Part shown: piece by piece, positions 46,320-53,451 of the stretch
Layout: every line of letters starts with the position of its first letter
Numbering within the stretch: position 1 is the stretch's first letter
Origin: an uncultured Marvinbryantia sp.
Lineage (GTDB): Bacteria; Bacillota; Clostridia; Lachnospirales; Lachnospiraceae
Direction of reading: 5' to 3'
DNA: 64,000 nt
Assembly: GCA_934394985.1 (NCBI GenBank)
Contig: CAKRRF010000001.1
Location: 147,038 to 211,037, forward strand
The notes under the pieces: generated by a model
The model's database searches: none
What the model was told of the DNA's origin: nothing
Seen by the model: the letters and a program-made list of their open reading frames with translations, nothing else
Position numbers and translations under genes: made by a program

Positions 46320-46430
46320 TCTCCTTTTGCTAACAACTATGAGTATCACGCTCTGCGAGTTTCTCAAGTTATCGCGGCAGTCGCCAAGGTCTCGTTCAAG
46401 CACGGACTTTGGCTCGTTGCTCGCGTAAAT
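46320..46430 (-). other. Structured non-coding stretch between 6S RNA terminator and galM
   Basis: This GC-richer segment holds an imperfect inverted repeat (GCCAAAGTC / GACCTTGGC around GCTTGAACG) at about 46382-46414. A smaller repeat (GAGAAACTCG) lies near 46350-46362. It lies just downstream of the 6S terminator and upstream of galM. No known RNA or good promoter is recognised. Confidence 0.4.
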
Positions 46431-46433
46431 AAT

Positions 46434-46459
46434 GAAAAAGGACCCTGAGGTCCTTTTCT
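46434..46459 (-). terminator. Intrinsic terminator of the 6S RNA
   Basis: AAAAGGACC-TCAG-GGTCCTTTTTC: a perfect nine-pair A/T-flanked stem with a four-base loop on the minus strand. Confidence 0.88.
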
Positions 46460-46663
46460 TATACCCAAAATGCCGGTTCCTACCTTTTGACTCCTAGCGA
46501 AGCTAGGTGGGTAACCGCAACCGCTCTTCTGCCTTCCCCTGACAAATGGGGGCCTGACATCCAATTGGCAATATAAGAATCCCGTTTAAAGTAATGTAGG
46601 TTCAAAACAGTAGAAGTTGTCGAACATCCCAGGCAAATGGTCAACTTCTTTGTGATTCATTTC
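46440..46663 (-). ncRNA. ssrS: Probable 6S RNA (SsrS)
   Basis: A 220-base transcript with its own promoter and terminator, and no credible reading frame. It contains a 5' hairpin (AGAAGTTG / CAACTTCT), the strings TTGAACCTACATTACTTTAA and AAACGGGATTCT, and a 3' region with CCCACCTAGC-TTC-GCTAGGAG. These resemble Firmicutes 6S RNAs, which mimic an open promoter and bind RNA polymerase. SRP RNA is excluded because its GGAA/GCA tetraloop domain is missing. The family call is from memory of the consensus and is not certain. Confidence 0.65.
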
Positions 46664-46669
46664 TCATTC

Positions 46670-46698
46670 ATTATCGCATTCCCATGTCAAAAAGTCAA
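46670..46698 (-). promoter_or_regulatory. Promoter of the 6S RNA
   Basis: TTGACT (46693-46698), 17-bp spacer ending TGC, GATAAT (46670-46675) on the minus strand. It lies 35 bp after the pyruvyl transferase gene. Confidence 0.75.
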
Positions 46699-46732
46699 GC
46701 ACGGAAAACAATCCCCGACTGAATCCATACCT

Positions 46733-48118
46733 TTAATCTGTAATCCGCTTCATGGACTTTTTGATTGTCTGCTTCAGACCCTTTGGCGTCTTATTCAGAA
46801 ACGAAAGCAATGCCTTTTCGATCTTTGCATAACGTTCCAGATTGTGAATGGAACCATATTGATCCATAATATGCTTATAATAAATATACATCCTGTCTGA
46901 CTGCTCCTTCAGATCCTGAAGATTCAGTGCTGTCACGCCTCCAGGGAAAGTCAGTGCCCCCAGTTGTTCATCAAAAGCAGTCCTGCAGTCAGTCCTGTCC
47001 GCTCCAAATGCATGGTCCAGTCCATTTGCTTCCAGGAAATCCAGATAATGATAAAAACGCTCTTTATGTCCATTCTGTACACTGGTAAAATCTGCTTTTT
47101 CATAAACATCAAAAATATTCGTCTTTTCTGTAATGTCTTTTGCAGGCATATGTTGAATATTATGATATCTGGCCAATTCCAGAATTCTGGAATCCGGTGC
47201 AAAAATATATGCCGGAGTCCCTGACATTACCGCTGTAATATTCCCGTGAATTCTGGATCCAAAGGAAAAATCACGCTGCGACAGAAAGTCCATCCAGGAC
47301 GGCACATTGGTAAATCCTATCTCATGCCCACTTCCACAGATCTCACTGTCCATCTTCCACGGATAGGTCTTATGCATCTTCGGATATTTTGTGCGGTCAA
47401 TGAACCTTCCTGCATACAACAACAGTAAATCATCGATTCCCTGCGGCACAAACATAGCATCCTCAAAGAGCTGACTGGAATCATAGATGAACTGATGCAG
47501 CTTTGCCGGAATATTAATCTTCCGGTTCACGCTGACCTTAGACTGTGGTGTCAGATCTACCGGTGTCTTCAATGGAACCGTGTCGCCATGCAGATACATG
47601 GACGGACATCCAATCACTGTAAAATCCTTTTCTTCCCGAAATCCCAGCTTTTTCATGTATTCTGCTGTAATTTCACCACGCACGCCAAGCATGGCTGACT
47701 TTTCCAGCACCGCTTTGATAAATCTGGTGGAAGCATCATCAAAATCGAACTTTTTCGTCACGCTTTCATCAATCTTAGCCTGCACACCTACCCCGATTAC
47801 AATACAGGGAATTTTTAACTTTTTGATCAGTCTGGTCATAAAATCCAGATCGTCCTGAAAATCAGGTCGAAATGCATTGGCAAGCGGAATGACAAAGCAA
47901 TCATACTCCGCATTGATCTTCTCCACCTCTGCTCTGGAAAAATTTTTCTTTGTTTTTGTCACATCAAGCACAGTATCTTCCTGCATCAGTGCTCTTGCTA
48001 TGCTGTGAGCAAAAATCATATTTCCTGTATTCCCATTCATGACATCCCGGGTAATCGCTTCTCCAGCACTGATTGCTTCCAGCGGATGCATGGAGGATCT
48101 CATCAATATCCGTTTCAT
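46733..48118 (-). CDS. Polysaccharide pyruvyl transferase family protein
   Basis: The 461-residue protein matches the polysaccharide pyruvyl transferase family (PF04230), which adds pyruvate ketals to surface sugars from phosphoenolpyruvate. Family-like features are GNTGNMIFAHSIARAL, DCFVIPLANAFRPDF, IGVGVQAKID, MLGVRGEITAEYMKKLGF, TVIGCPSMYLHGDT and FGSRIHGNITAVMSGTPAYI. No signal peptide is seen. It comes 16 bp after a small membrane protein gene downstream of thrC. No other polysaccharide genes are near, so its acceptor is unknown. Confidence 0.85.
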   Translation of the reverse strand: MKRILMRSSMHPLEAISAGEAITRDVMNGNTGNMIFAHSIARALMQEDTVLDVTKTKKNFSRAEVEKINAEYDCFVIPLANAFRPDFQDDLDFMTRLIKKLKIPCIVIGVGVQAKIDESVTKKFDFDDASTRFIKAVLEKSAMLGVRGEITAEYMKKLGFREEKDFTVIGCPSMYLHGDTVPLKTPVDLTPQSKVSVNRKINIPAKLHQFIYDSSQLFEDAMFVPQGIDDLLLLYAGRFIDRTKYPKMHKTYPWKMDSEICGSGHEIGFTNVPSWMDFLSQRDFSFGSRIHGNITAVMSGTPAYIFAPDSRILELARYHNIQHMPAKDITEKTNIFDVYEKADFTSVQNGHKERFYHYLDFLEANGLDHAFGADRTDCRTAFDEQLGALTFPGGVTALNLQDLKEQSDRMYIYYKHIMDQYGSIHNLERYAKIEKALLSFLNKTPKGLKQTIKKSMKRITD

Positions 48119-48134
48119 TTCTGTTCCTTAATTT

Positions 48135-48515
48135 TTATTTCTTTTTTCCGGTTGCCTTTTTATGTGCTGCCGGCCAGTACTTTTCTGCTGCTTTTTTCAT
48201 TCCAAGAGTAAACCAGCATGTAAATGCCAGAAATGCAGCAATGACAGCCAGATACCACATACCAAGAAGTCCGGTCTGTGTTTCCAGTATACCAAATCCG
48301 CCACAGATCAGAATTGCAATCCCATATAACAGTACTTTATTCCCTACTTCACTGATATAGCCTTCTTTATCTGTACATTTCTTTATATTAGTCCCCTTCG
48401 GAAGAAGAATTCCTTCTTTTATTTCTCCTTTAAACTTCAAAAGATAATAGCAGTACAGCACGTAAGCCCCTGATCCCAGGATAATCAGGTCCATTAATGA
48501 AAACATAGAATCCAT
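48135..48515 (-). CDS. Small membrane protein of unknown function
   Basis: The 126-residue protein has three predicted membrane helices (about residues 8-27, 61-78 and 84-106). A cytosolic-type loop has TNIKKCTDKEGYISEVGN, and the tail is basic (HKKATGKKK). I do not recognise a named domain. It lies 12 bp after thrC and 16 bp before the pyruvyl transferase gene, so it shares their transcript. Confidence 0.8.
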   Translation of the reverse strand: MDSMFSLMDLIILGSGAYVLYCYYLLKFKGEIKEGILLPKGTNIKKCTDKEGYISEVGNKVLLYGIAILICGGFGILETQTGLLGMWYLAVIAAFLAFTCWFTLGMKKAAEKYWPAAHKKATGKKK

Positions 48516-48527
48516 CTTCTTTTCCCC

Positions 48528-50018
48528 CTATTTTACCCCAAGAATTTTCTTTACTGTATTCTTCATCTCTGATGTCTCTACCACCGTATCATGTAAAACA
48601 GGCGCCGTACGGATCTCCTCTATAGCTGCAGGCACCTTCACTTTGGAAAGGCGGGACAATTCATCTACCAGTTCAAAATCTGTCATACTGCCACTGTCCT
48701 TATGCAATGCTTCCATAACACTTCTGGTGAATTTATAAGGACTTGCAGTAGATGCGATCACTGTCTTTGTCTGATCATTGCTCTCTGCCTGATACTTATG
48801 ATATACACAGGAAGCAACTGCCGTATGGGTATCCATTACGTAACCGGTATCCTGATATACTCTTGCAATCTCATCAGCCACTTCTTTTTCTGTAGCATAG
48901 CCACCTGCAAAATCCTGCAGTTTTTCTCTCATTTCCGGTGTAATCCGGTACTTTCCTTCTGTAATCAGAGAATTCATCATTTCTTCATTCTTTACAGCAT
49001 CCTCTCCGGCAATCTTATAAATCAGACGCTCCAGATTACTGGAAATCAGAATATCCATAGAAGGTGATGTTGTAAGAATAAACTCTCTGTTACGGTTGTA
49101 TTCTCCTGTCTGGAAGAAATCATACAATACTTTATTGTCATTGGAGGCACAGATCAGCTTTGCAATCGGCACACCCATATTCTTTGCATAATAAGCAGCC
49201 AGAATGTTACCGAAATTACCTGTCGGAACCACAACATTCATTGGTTCATTCTCCTGCAGTTCTCCTGCTGCTCTCAGCTTTGCATAAGCATATACATAAT
49301 AAACTACCTGAGGAACCAGACGGCCGATATTGATCGAATTTGCAGAAGAGAACTGGAATCCGCACGCCTGCATCTCTTTTGCCAGCTCTTTATCACCAAA
49401 TATCTTCTTGACTCCTGTCTGAGCATCATCGAAATTTCCCTGAATCGCTACTACATAGGTATTCTTTCCTTTCTGAGTCACCATCTGCTTTTCCTGAATC
49501 GGACTCACACCGTTCTTCGGATAAAATACAATGATTCTGGTGCCTGGAACATCTGCAAACCCAGCCAGTGCTGCTTTTCCTGTATCACCAGATGTGGCAG
49601 TCAGAATTACGATCTCATTTTCCACATGATTCTTCTTTGCGGAAGTGGTCAGCAGATGTGGCAAAATAGAAAGTGCCATATCTTTAAATGCAATCGTTGC
49701 GCCATGGAACAGTTCCAGATAAAATACACCATCTTCTTTTTTCAGCGGTGCAATCTCTCTGGTATCAAACTTCTCATCATAAGCTCTGGCAATACAGGTC
49801 TTCAGTTCCTCTTCTGTAAAATCTGTGAAAAACAGCTTCATTACTTCATATGCAGTCTCCTGATAACTCATGCCTGCAAGCTGCTCCATTGTCACATCCA
49901 GTTGCGGAATCTGCTGCGGTACGAATAACCCACCATCGTCTGCCAGACCCTTTAAAATTGCTTCTGATGCTGTTACAGTGCCTTTTGGACTTCTTGTACT
50001 TCTATATAATACTTCCAT
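48528..50018 (-). CDS. thrC: Threonine synthase
   Basis: ThrC converts O-phosphohomoserine to threonine with PLP. The 496-residue length and motifs are those of the longer class: N-terminal YRSTRSPKGTVTASEAILKG, PLP lysine in LFHGATIAFKDMALSI, TATSGDTGKAALAGFAD and VPTGNFGNILAAYYAKNMG for the PLP phosphate. It has its own promoter and leads a three-gene operon. No hom or thrB gene is in the window. Confidence 0.96.
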   Translation of the reverse strand: MEVLYRSTRSPKGTVTASEAILKGLADDGGLFVPQQIPQLDVTMEQLAGMSYQETAYEVMKLFFTDFTEEELKTCIARAYDEKFDTREIAPLKKEDGVFYLELFHGATIAFKDMALSILPHLLTTSAKKNHVENEIVILTATSGDTGKAALAGFADVPGTRIIVFYPKNGVSPIQEKQMVTQKGKNTYVVAIQGNFDDAQTGVKKIFGDKELAKEMQACGFQFSSANSINIGRLVPQVVYYVYAYAKLRAAGELQENEPMNVVVPTGNFGNILAAYYAKNMGVPIAKLICASNDNKVLYDFFQTGEYNRNREFILTTSPSMDILISSNLERLIYKIAGEDAVKNEEMMNSLITEGKYRITPEMREKLQDFAGGYATEKEVADEIARVYQDTGYVMDTHTAVASCVYHKYQAESNDQTKTVIASTASPYKFTRSVMEALHKDSGSMTDFELVDELSRLSKVKVPAAIEEIRTAPVLHDTVVETSEMKNTVKKILGVK

Positions 50019-50071
50019 CTCTTCACCTGTTCCTTTTCCAATTTCTTATCTGTTTTCAAACATTTTTACCA

Positions 50072-50100
50072 AGTATAGCACACCTTTTTTTGTCGCGCAA
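50072..50100 (-). promoter_or_regulatory. Promoter of the thrC operon
   Basis: TTGCGC (50095-50100), 17-bp spacer ending TGC (extended -10), TATACT (50072-50077) on the minus strand. Confidence 0.7.
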
Positions 50101-50154
50101 CCCTGGTCTGAAGCTTAACAATGCCCGTCATCTGCGATTCCAGATCCCTATTTA

Positions 50155-50190
50155 CATAGAAAAAGCAGTCTTTCGACTGCTTTTTCTATG
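50155..50190 (-). terminator. Intrinsic terminator overlapping the sleB-type gene stop
   Basis: Perfect stem CATAGAAAAAGCAGTC / GACTGCTTTTTCTATG with a four-base loop (GAAA). The TAG stop codon lies inside the 5' arm. It may be bidirectional. Confidence 0.88.
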
Positions 50191-51052
50191 ATACCTGTTG
50201 ATTCTGGGATAATGTATAATATTCGTGTCCGCCATGCGTAAACAGCGGAATCAGATTCGTCTCAAACCAGCCGATACTGGATGAATCAGAACCATTTCTC
50301 GCCATAAAGAACAACGCTCCCTGAGACTGATCTTCTCCTGCCAATACCCGGTCAACTGCCTGAATCGTAGAATCTGTAATCTCTACACTGCCGATTCTTC
50401 CGTCAATCGTTGGCTGAAACTGTGCAGATCCATCAATGGTCTGCCATACTACTTCCTCGATCGTCGCCGGGAAACGCGAATCCTTTACCCGGTTTAAAAT
50501 CACATTTGCAATCAGCATCTTGCCTTCCAGATCTTCTCCGGTAGCTTCCGCCTCCACAATCTGTAACAATGTATAATACTCACTCTCAGGCATCTGATTA
50601 CTCTCTACCACCTGTCTGGCATAGCTGAACACATTACGAGCCGACTGCGTACTTTTTTCCATGTTAGTCCGACGACGCTCCGTACGGCTTGCTCTTGCTG
50701 CGCCTACCAGTATGTTCTCATTTGCACTCGCAGTGTCTATCTCACTCGCTGCCTGGGAATATGCGTTCATGGATAATGCTCCACTTACCACTCCCATCAG
50801 TCCCGCCTGAAGTCCTTCTGTCTCTACTGTCTCGGCAGCCAGAACTTCTCCTGTTCCTGCGTGCAATCCTGTTCCCTTTCCAATCTCTATGGAAATGAGA
50901 TCCCCGCTTACCCCGCTTACCCCCATAGCGCACAGGAAAACGATTGCCAGCAGAAATACGGTGCGGACAACAGCAACGTGTTTCCGATATACACGACTGG
51001 TCAAACGTCTCGTACGATACATTATCCCCAGAAGTATACTTTCTACTTCCAT
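50186..51052 (-). CDS. Cell-wall hydrolase, SleB family
   Basis: The 288-residue membrane-anchored or exported protein has a basic N-terminus (RTRRLTSRVYRKHVAVVR) followed by one hydrophobic helix (about 30-50), a low-complexity middle, and a C-terminal Hydrolase_2 (SleB) domain from about residue 155. That domain shows LLQIVEAEATGEDLEGKML, IANVILNRVKDSRFPATIEE, VVWQTIDGSAQFQPT and FFMARNGSDSSSIGWFE. The leading Glu of EAEA is the likely catalytic residue. SleB enzymes cut spore cortex or vegetative wall. The gene stands alone, with its own promoter and a terminator overlapping its stop. Confidence 0.9.
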   Translation of the reverse strand: MEVESILLGIMYRTRRLTSRVYRKHVAVVRTVFLLAIVFLCAMGVSGVSGDLISIEIGKGTGLHAGTGEVLAAETVETEGLQAGLMGVVSGALSMNAYSQAASEIDTASANENILVGAARASRTERRRTNMEKSTQSARNVFSYARQVVESNQMPESEYYTLLQIVEAEATGEDLEGKMLIANVILNRVKDSRFPATIEEVVWQTIDGSAQFQPTIDGRIGSVEITDSTIQAVDRVLAGEDQSQGALFFMARNGSDSSSIGWFETNLIPLFTHGGHEYYTLSQNQQVS

Positions 51053-51103
51053 ATGCTGTTTTTCCTTCCTTTCTTGCTGATAGTTATACTCCCATCTTGT
51101 TCT

Positions 51104-51132
51104 ATTTTATTTCAGTTCTGTTAATATGTCAA
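51104..51132 (-). promoter_or_regulatory. Promoter of the sleB-type gene
   Basis: TTGACA (51127-51132), 17-bp spacer, TAAAAT (51104-51109) on the minus strand. Confidence 0.75.
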
Positions 51133-51142
51133 TTATTATTTC

Positions 51143-51166
51143 ATACTTTTGTAATACTTTTGTAGT
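51143..51166 (-). repeat. Short direct repeat upstream of the sleB-type promoter
   Basis: TACAAAAGTAT occurs twice in tandem on the minus strand, one centred about 11 bp from the next, ending 10 bp before the -35. The one-helical-turn spacing is compatible with a regulator site but no regulator is known. Confidence 0.4.
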
Positions 51167-51187
51167 TATTTTTCAATTTATTACGAC

Positions 51188-51236
51188 AAAAGACGGCGAA
51201 ATCCCTGTCAGAAAAGGGATTTCGCCGTCTTTTTTA
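51188..51236 (-). terminator. Intrinsic terminator after leuA
   Basis: Strong stem AAAAGACGGCGAAATCCCT / GGGATTTCGCCGTCTTTT, A/T-flanked on both sides, 15 bp after the leuA stop. It is probably bidirectional. Confidence 0.95.
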
Positions 51237-51251
51237 AACGATTCTGATTTT

Positions 51252-52919
51252 TTATTCTACATCAGAAAGCATATTATTGATCGCTGTAAGCAGCGCATTG
51301 TAAGATGCACGGATAATATCCTGATCCACACCTGCACCCCAATATCGTTTTTCCTGTGCATCACGAATACCTACATAGGCAATCGCTCTGGAACTGGAAC
51401 TCTGTTCCAGCGCATGTTCCTGATAAGTTTCCAGACGGTACTTCAGGCGGAACTGCTTCTGCAGTGCATTGCTGATTGCATCCAGACGTCCGTTTCCGGA
51501 AGCTACTGCCACTTTCTTTTCGCCTTCGTGTTCCACTGTTACTTCCGCAATAATACCGTTATGCTGTTTAAAGTGTACCTCTGTAATATTGAATGGAGAA
51601 GTAATACCCTCATATCTGGACTTGAACAGTTCAAAGATCTCATCCGGATGCAGTTCTTTTTCTTTCACATCCGATGCTGCTTTTGCTGCATAGCCCATAG
51701 CCTCTCGCATCTTAGCCGGCAGATTCAGTCCATAGTACTGTTCCAGAATGTAGCCTACACCGCCCTTACCTGACTGGCTGTTGATACGGATGACATCCGC
51801 CTCATAATGTCTTCCAATATCTGCCGGGTCAATCGGCAGATAAGGTACTGTCCACTGTTCACAGTTATGGGTTTCTCTGTATTTCATGCCCTTTGCAATC
51901 GCATCCTGATGCGAACCTGAGAAAGCGGCAAATACCAGTGCTCCGCTGTACGGGCTTCTCATATCAATCTTCATACCGGTAAACTTTTCATACTGTTCAC
52001 AGATTTCCATCATATCTGTAAAGTCCAGCTTTGGATCTACACCCTGCGCATACATATTCATCGCAAGTGTCACAATATCTACATTTCCGGTACGCTCACC
52101 GTTTCCAAATAAAGTGCCTTCAATACGATCTGCACCTGCCAGAATACCCATCTCGGCATCGCTGACTCCTGATCCCCTGTCATTATGCGGATGCAGGGAA
52201 AGTATGACGTTTTCACGGTACTTCATATTCTTGCTCATATATTCGATCTGGCTTGCATATACATGTGGCATGGAATGCTGTACCGTACTTGGCAGATTAA
52301 TGATCACTTTATTTTCCGGTGTCGGCTGCCATACATCCAGCACTGCATTGACTACCTCCAGAGCATATTCCGGTTCTGTTCCGGTAAAGCTCTCCGGGCT
52401 GTATTCGAAAGAAAAATTACCTTCTGTCTCATCGGCCAGTTTCTTTAATAATGCCGCACCATCAACTGCAATCTTTAAAATTTCTTCTTTGGACTTTTTA
52501 AATACCTGCTCTCTCTGAGATAACGATGTAGAGTTGTATACATGCACTACAGCCTGCTTTGCCCCTTCCAACGCTTCAAAAGTCTTACGGATAATATGCT
52601 CTCTTGCCTGAGTCAGTACCTGAATAGTCACATCATCCGGAATCAGATCCTGTTCAATCAGTGCACGAAGGAAATGATATTCTGTCTCGGATGCTGCCGG
52701 AAAACCAACTTCTATTTCTTTGAAACCTATTTTTACCAACAATTGAAAGAAATCGATTTTCTGCTGCAGATTCATCGGAACAATCAGTGCCTGATTTCCG
52801 TCACGCAGATCCACGCTACACCAGATCGGAGCTTTATCAATATACTCTTTTTTTGTCCAGTCCATGCATTCCACTGGTGGCATAAAATACTGTCTGGTAT
52901 ACTTCTTATAATTTTTCAT
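51252..52919 (-). CDS. leuA: 2-isopropylmalate synthase
   Basis: LeuA condenses acetyl-CoA with 2-ketoisovalerate, the first committed step to leucine. At 555 residues it belongs to the long LeuA type. Catalytic motifs are WCSVDLRDGNQALIVPM, EIEVGFPAASETEYHF, LHPHNDRGSGVSDAEMG and GNGERTGNVDIVTLAMN. The C-terminal allosteric LeuA-dimer domain begins near residue 420. It is transcribed alone behind a Leu T-box, separated from leuCD by a surface-protein gene on the other strand. Confidence 0.97.
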   Translation of the reverse strand: MKNYKKYTRQYFMPPVECMDWTKKEYIDKAPIWCSVDLRDGNQALIVPMNLQQKIDFFQLLVKIGFKEIEVGFPAASETEYHFLRALIEQDLIPDDVTIQVLTQAREHIIRKTFEALEGAKQAVVHVYNSTSLSQREQVFKKSKEEILKIAVDGAALLKKLADETEGNFSFEYSPESFTGTEPEYALEVVNAVLDVWQPTPENKVIINLPSTVQHSMPHVYASQIEYMSKNMKYRENVILSLHPHNDRGSGVSDAEMGILAGADRIEGTLFGNGERTGNVDIVTLAMNMYAQGVDPKLDFTDMMEICEQYEKFTGMKIDMRSPYSGALVFAAFSGSHQDAIAKGMKYRETHNCEQWTVPYLPIDPADIGRHYEADVIRINSQSGKGGVGYILEQYYGLNLPAKMREAMGYAAKAASDVKEKELHPDEIFELFKSRYEGITSPFNITEVHFKQHNGIIAEVTVEHEGEKKVAVASGNGRLDAISNALQKQFRLKYRLETYQEHALEQSSSSRAIAYVGIRDAQEKRYWGAGVDQDIIRASYNALLTAINNMLSDVE

Positions 52920-52969
52920 GTGTCTCTTCCTCCATTTTCACTGTTTTCTGTGTTTCCTTTTCTGAGTAA

Positions 52970-53288
52970 AAAAAAATCCTTCATCCCATGACTGACTACT
53001 GTCACCAGAGACGAAAGACGTTCCATGTCCTACGCGGTACCACTCTACTTTTTATGAAATAACTTCATACACTCATTCGATACGGATCTGTAAAGATCTT
53101 ATATCTTACCCGGATAACGGTCAGGACTCCGTCTGTATCTACTCACCAACATACCTGCTATCGGCTTTCAAACAGCTGCTCTGAGGTCAGTTCCCCCTAC
53201 TCTCTCGACTGTCTCGCATCATCCGGCAGCTTTCTGTAACCAAGAATAAAAGTACTACTCCTCTTCATAGCTTTTTTCTTTTTGACGT
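52970..53288 (-). ncRNA. T-box leader, leucine specifier
   Basis: The minus strand shows the stem I start AGAAAGCTGCCGGATG. The specifier strand reads GAA-CTG-ACCTCAGAG (codon CTG at 53188-53190). The T-box AGAGTGGTACCGCGTAGG is at 53029-53046, and a terminator arm ends GATGAAGGATTTTTTTT near 52972. It would induce leuA on leucyl-tRNA starvation. The rest of the 52920-53451 gap holds the leuA promoter and the region before the surface-protein gene. Confidence 0.92.
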
Positions 53289-53294
53289 AGGTTT

Positions 53295-53323
53295 AAAATA
53301 ACACTTTTAACGGCAAATGTCAA
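53295..53323 (-). promoter_or_regulatory. Promoter of leuA
   Basis: TTGACA (53318-53323), 17-bp spacer, TATTTT (53295-53300) on the minus strand. Confidence 0.7.
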
Positions 53324-53395
53324 CGGGCAGAATTATTTTTTTGATCTTAGGACTTTCTTAATTTTTTCCATTTCCTCTTTTTTTATGGATTTTTT

Positions 53396-53425
53396 TTTAC
53401 ATTTATGTTAACATAGTTGTAACAT
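53396..53425 (+). promoter_or_regulatory. Possible promoter of the surface-protein gene
   Basis: TTTACA (53396-53401), 18-bp spacer, TAACAT (53420-53425), a weak match. The spacer contains the palindrome TGTTAACA, which might be an operator. Confidence 0.35.
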
Positions 53426-53451
53426 TTTCATAATGAAAGGAGAGGGGTAGT

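Noticed and set aside
46364..46564. 66-residue minus-strand open frame in the ssrS-galM gap
   Set aside because: It lies across the 6S RNA and its terminator, has no binding site and no recognisable protein features.
46440..46663. SRP RNA, tmRNA or RNase P RNA instead of 6S RNA
   Set aside because: The SRP GGAA/GCA domain, a tmRNA tag frame with tRNA-like ends, and RNase P conserved regions were not found; the length also fits 6S better.
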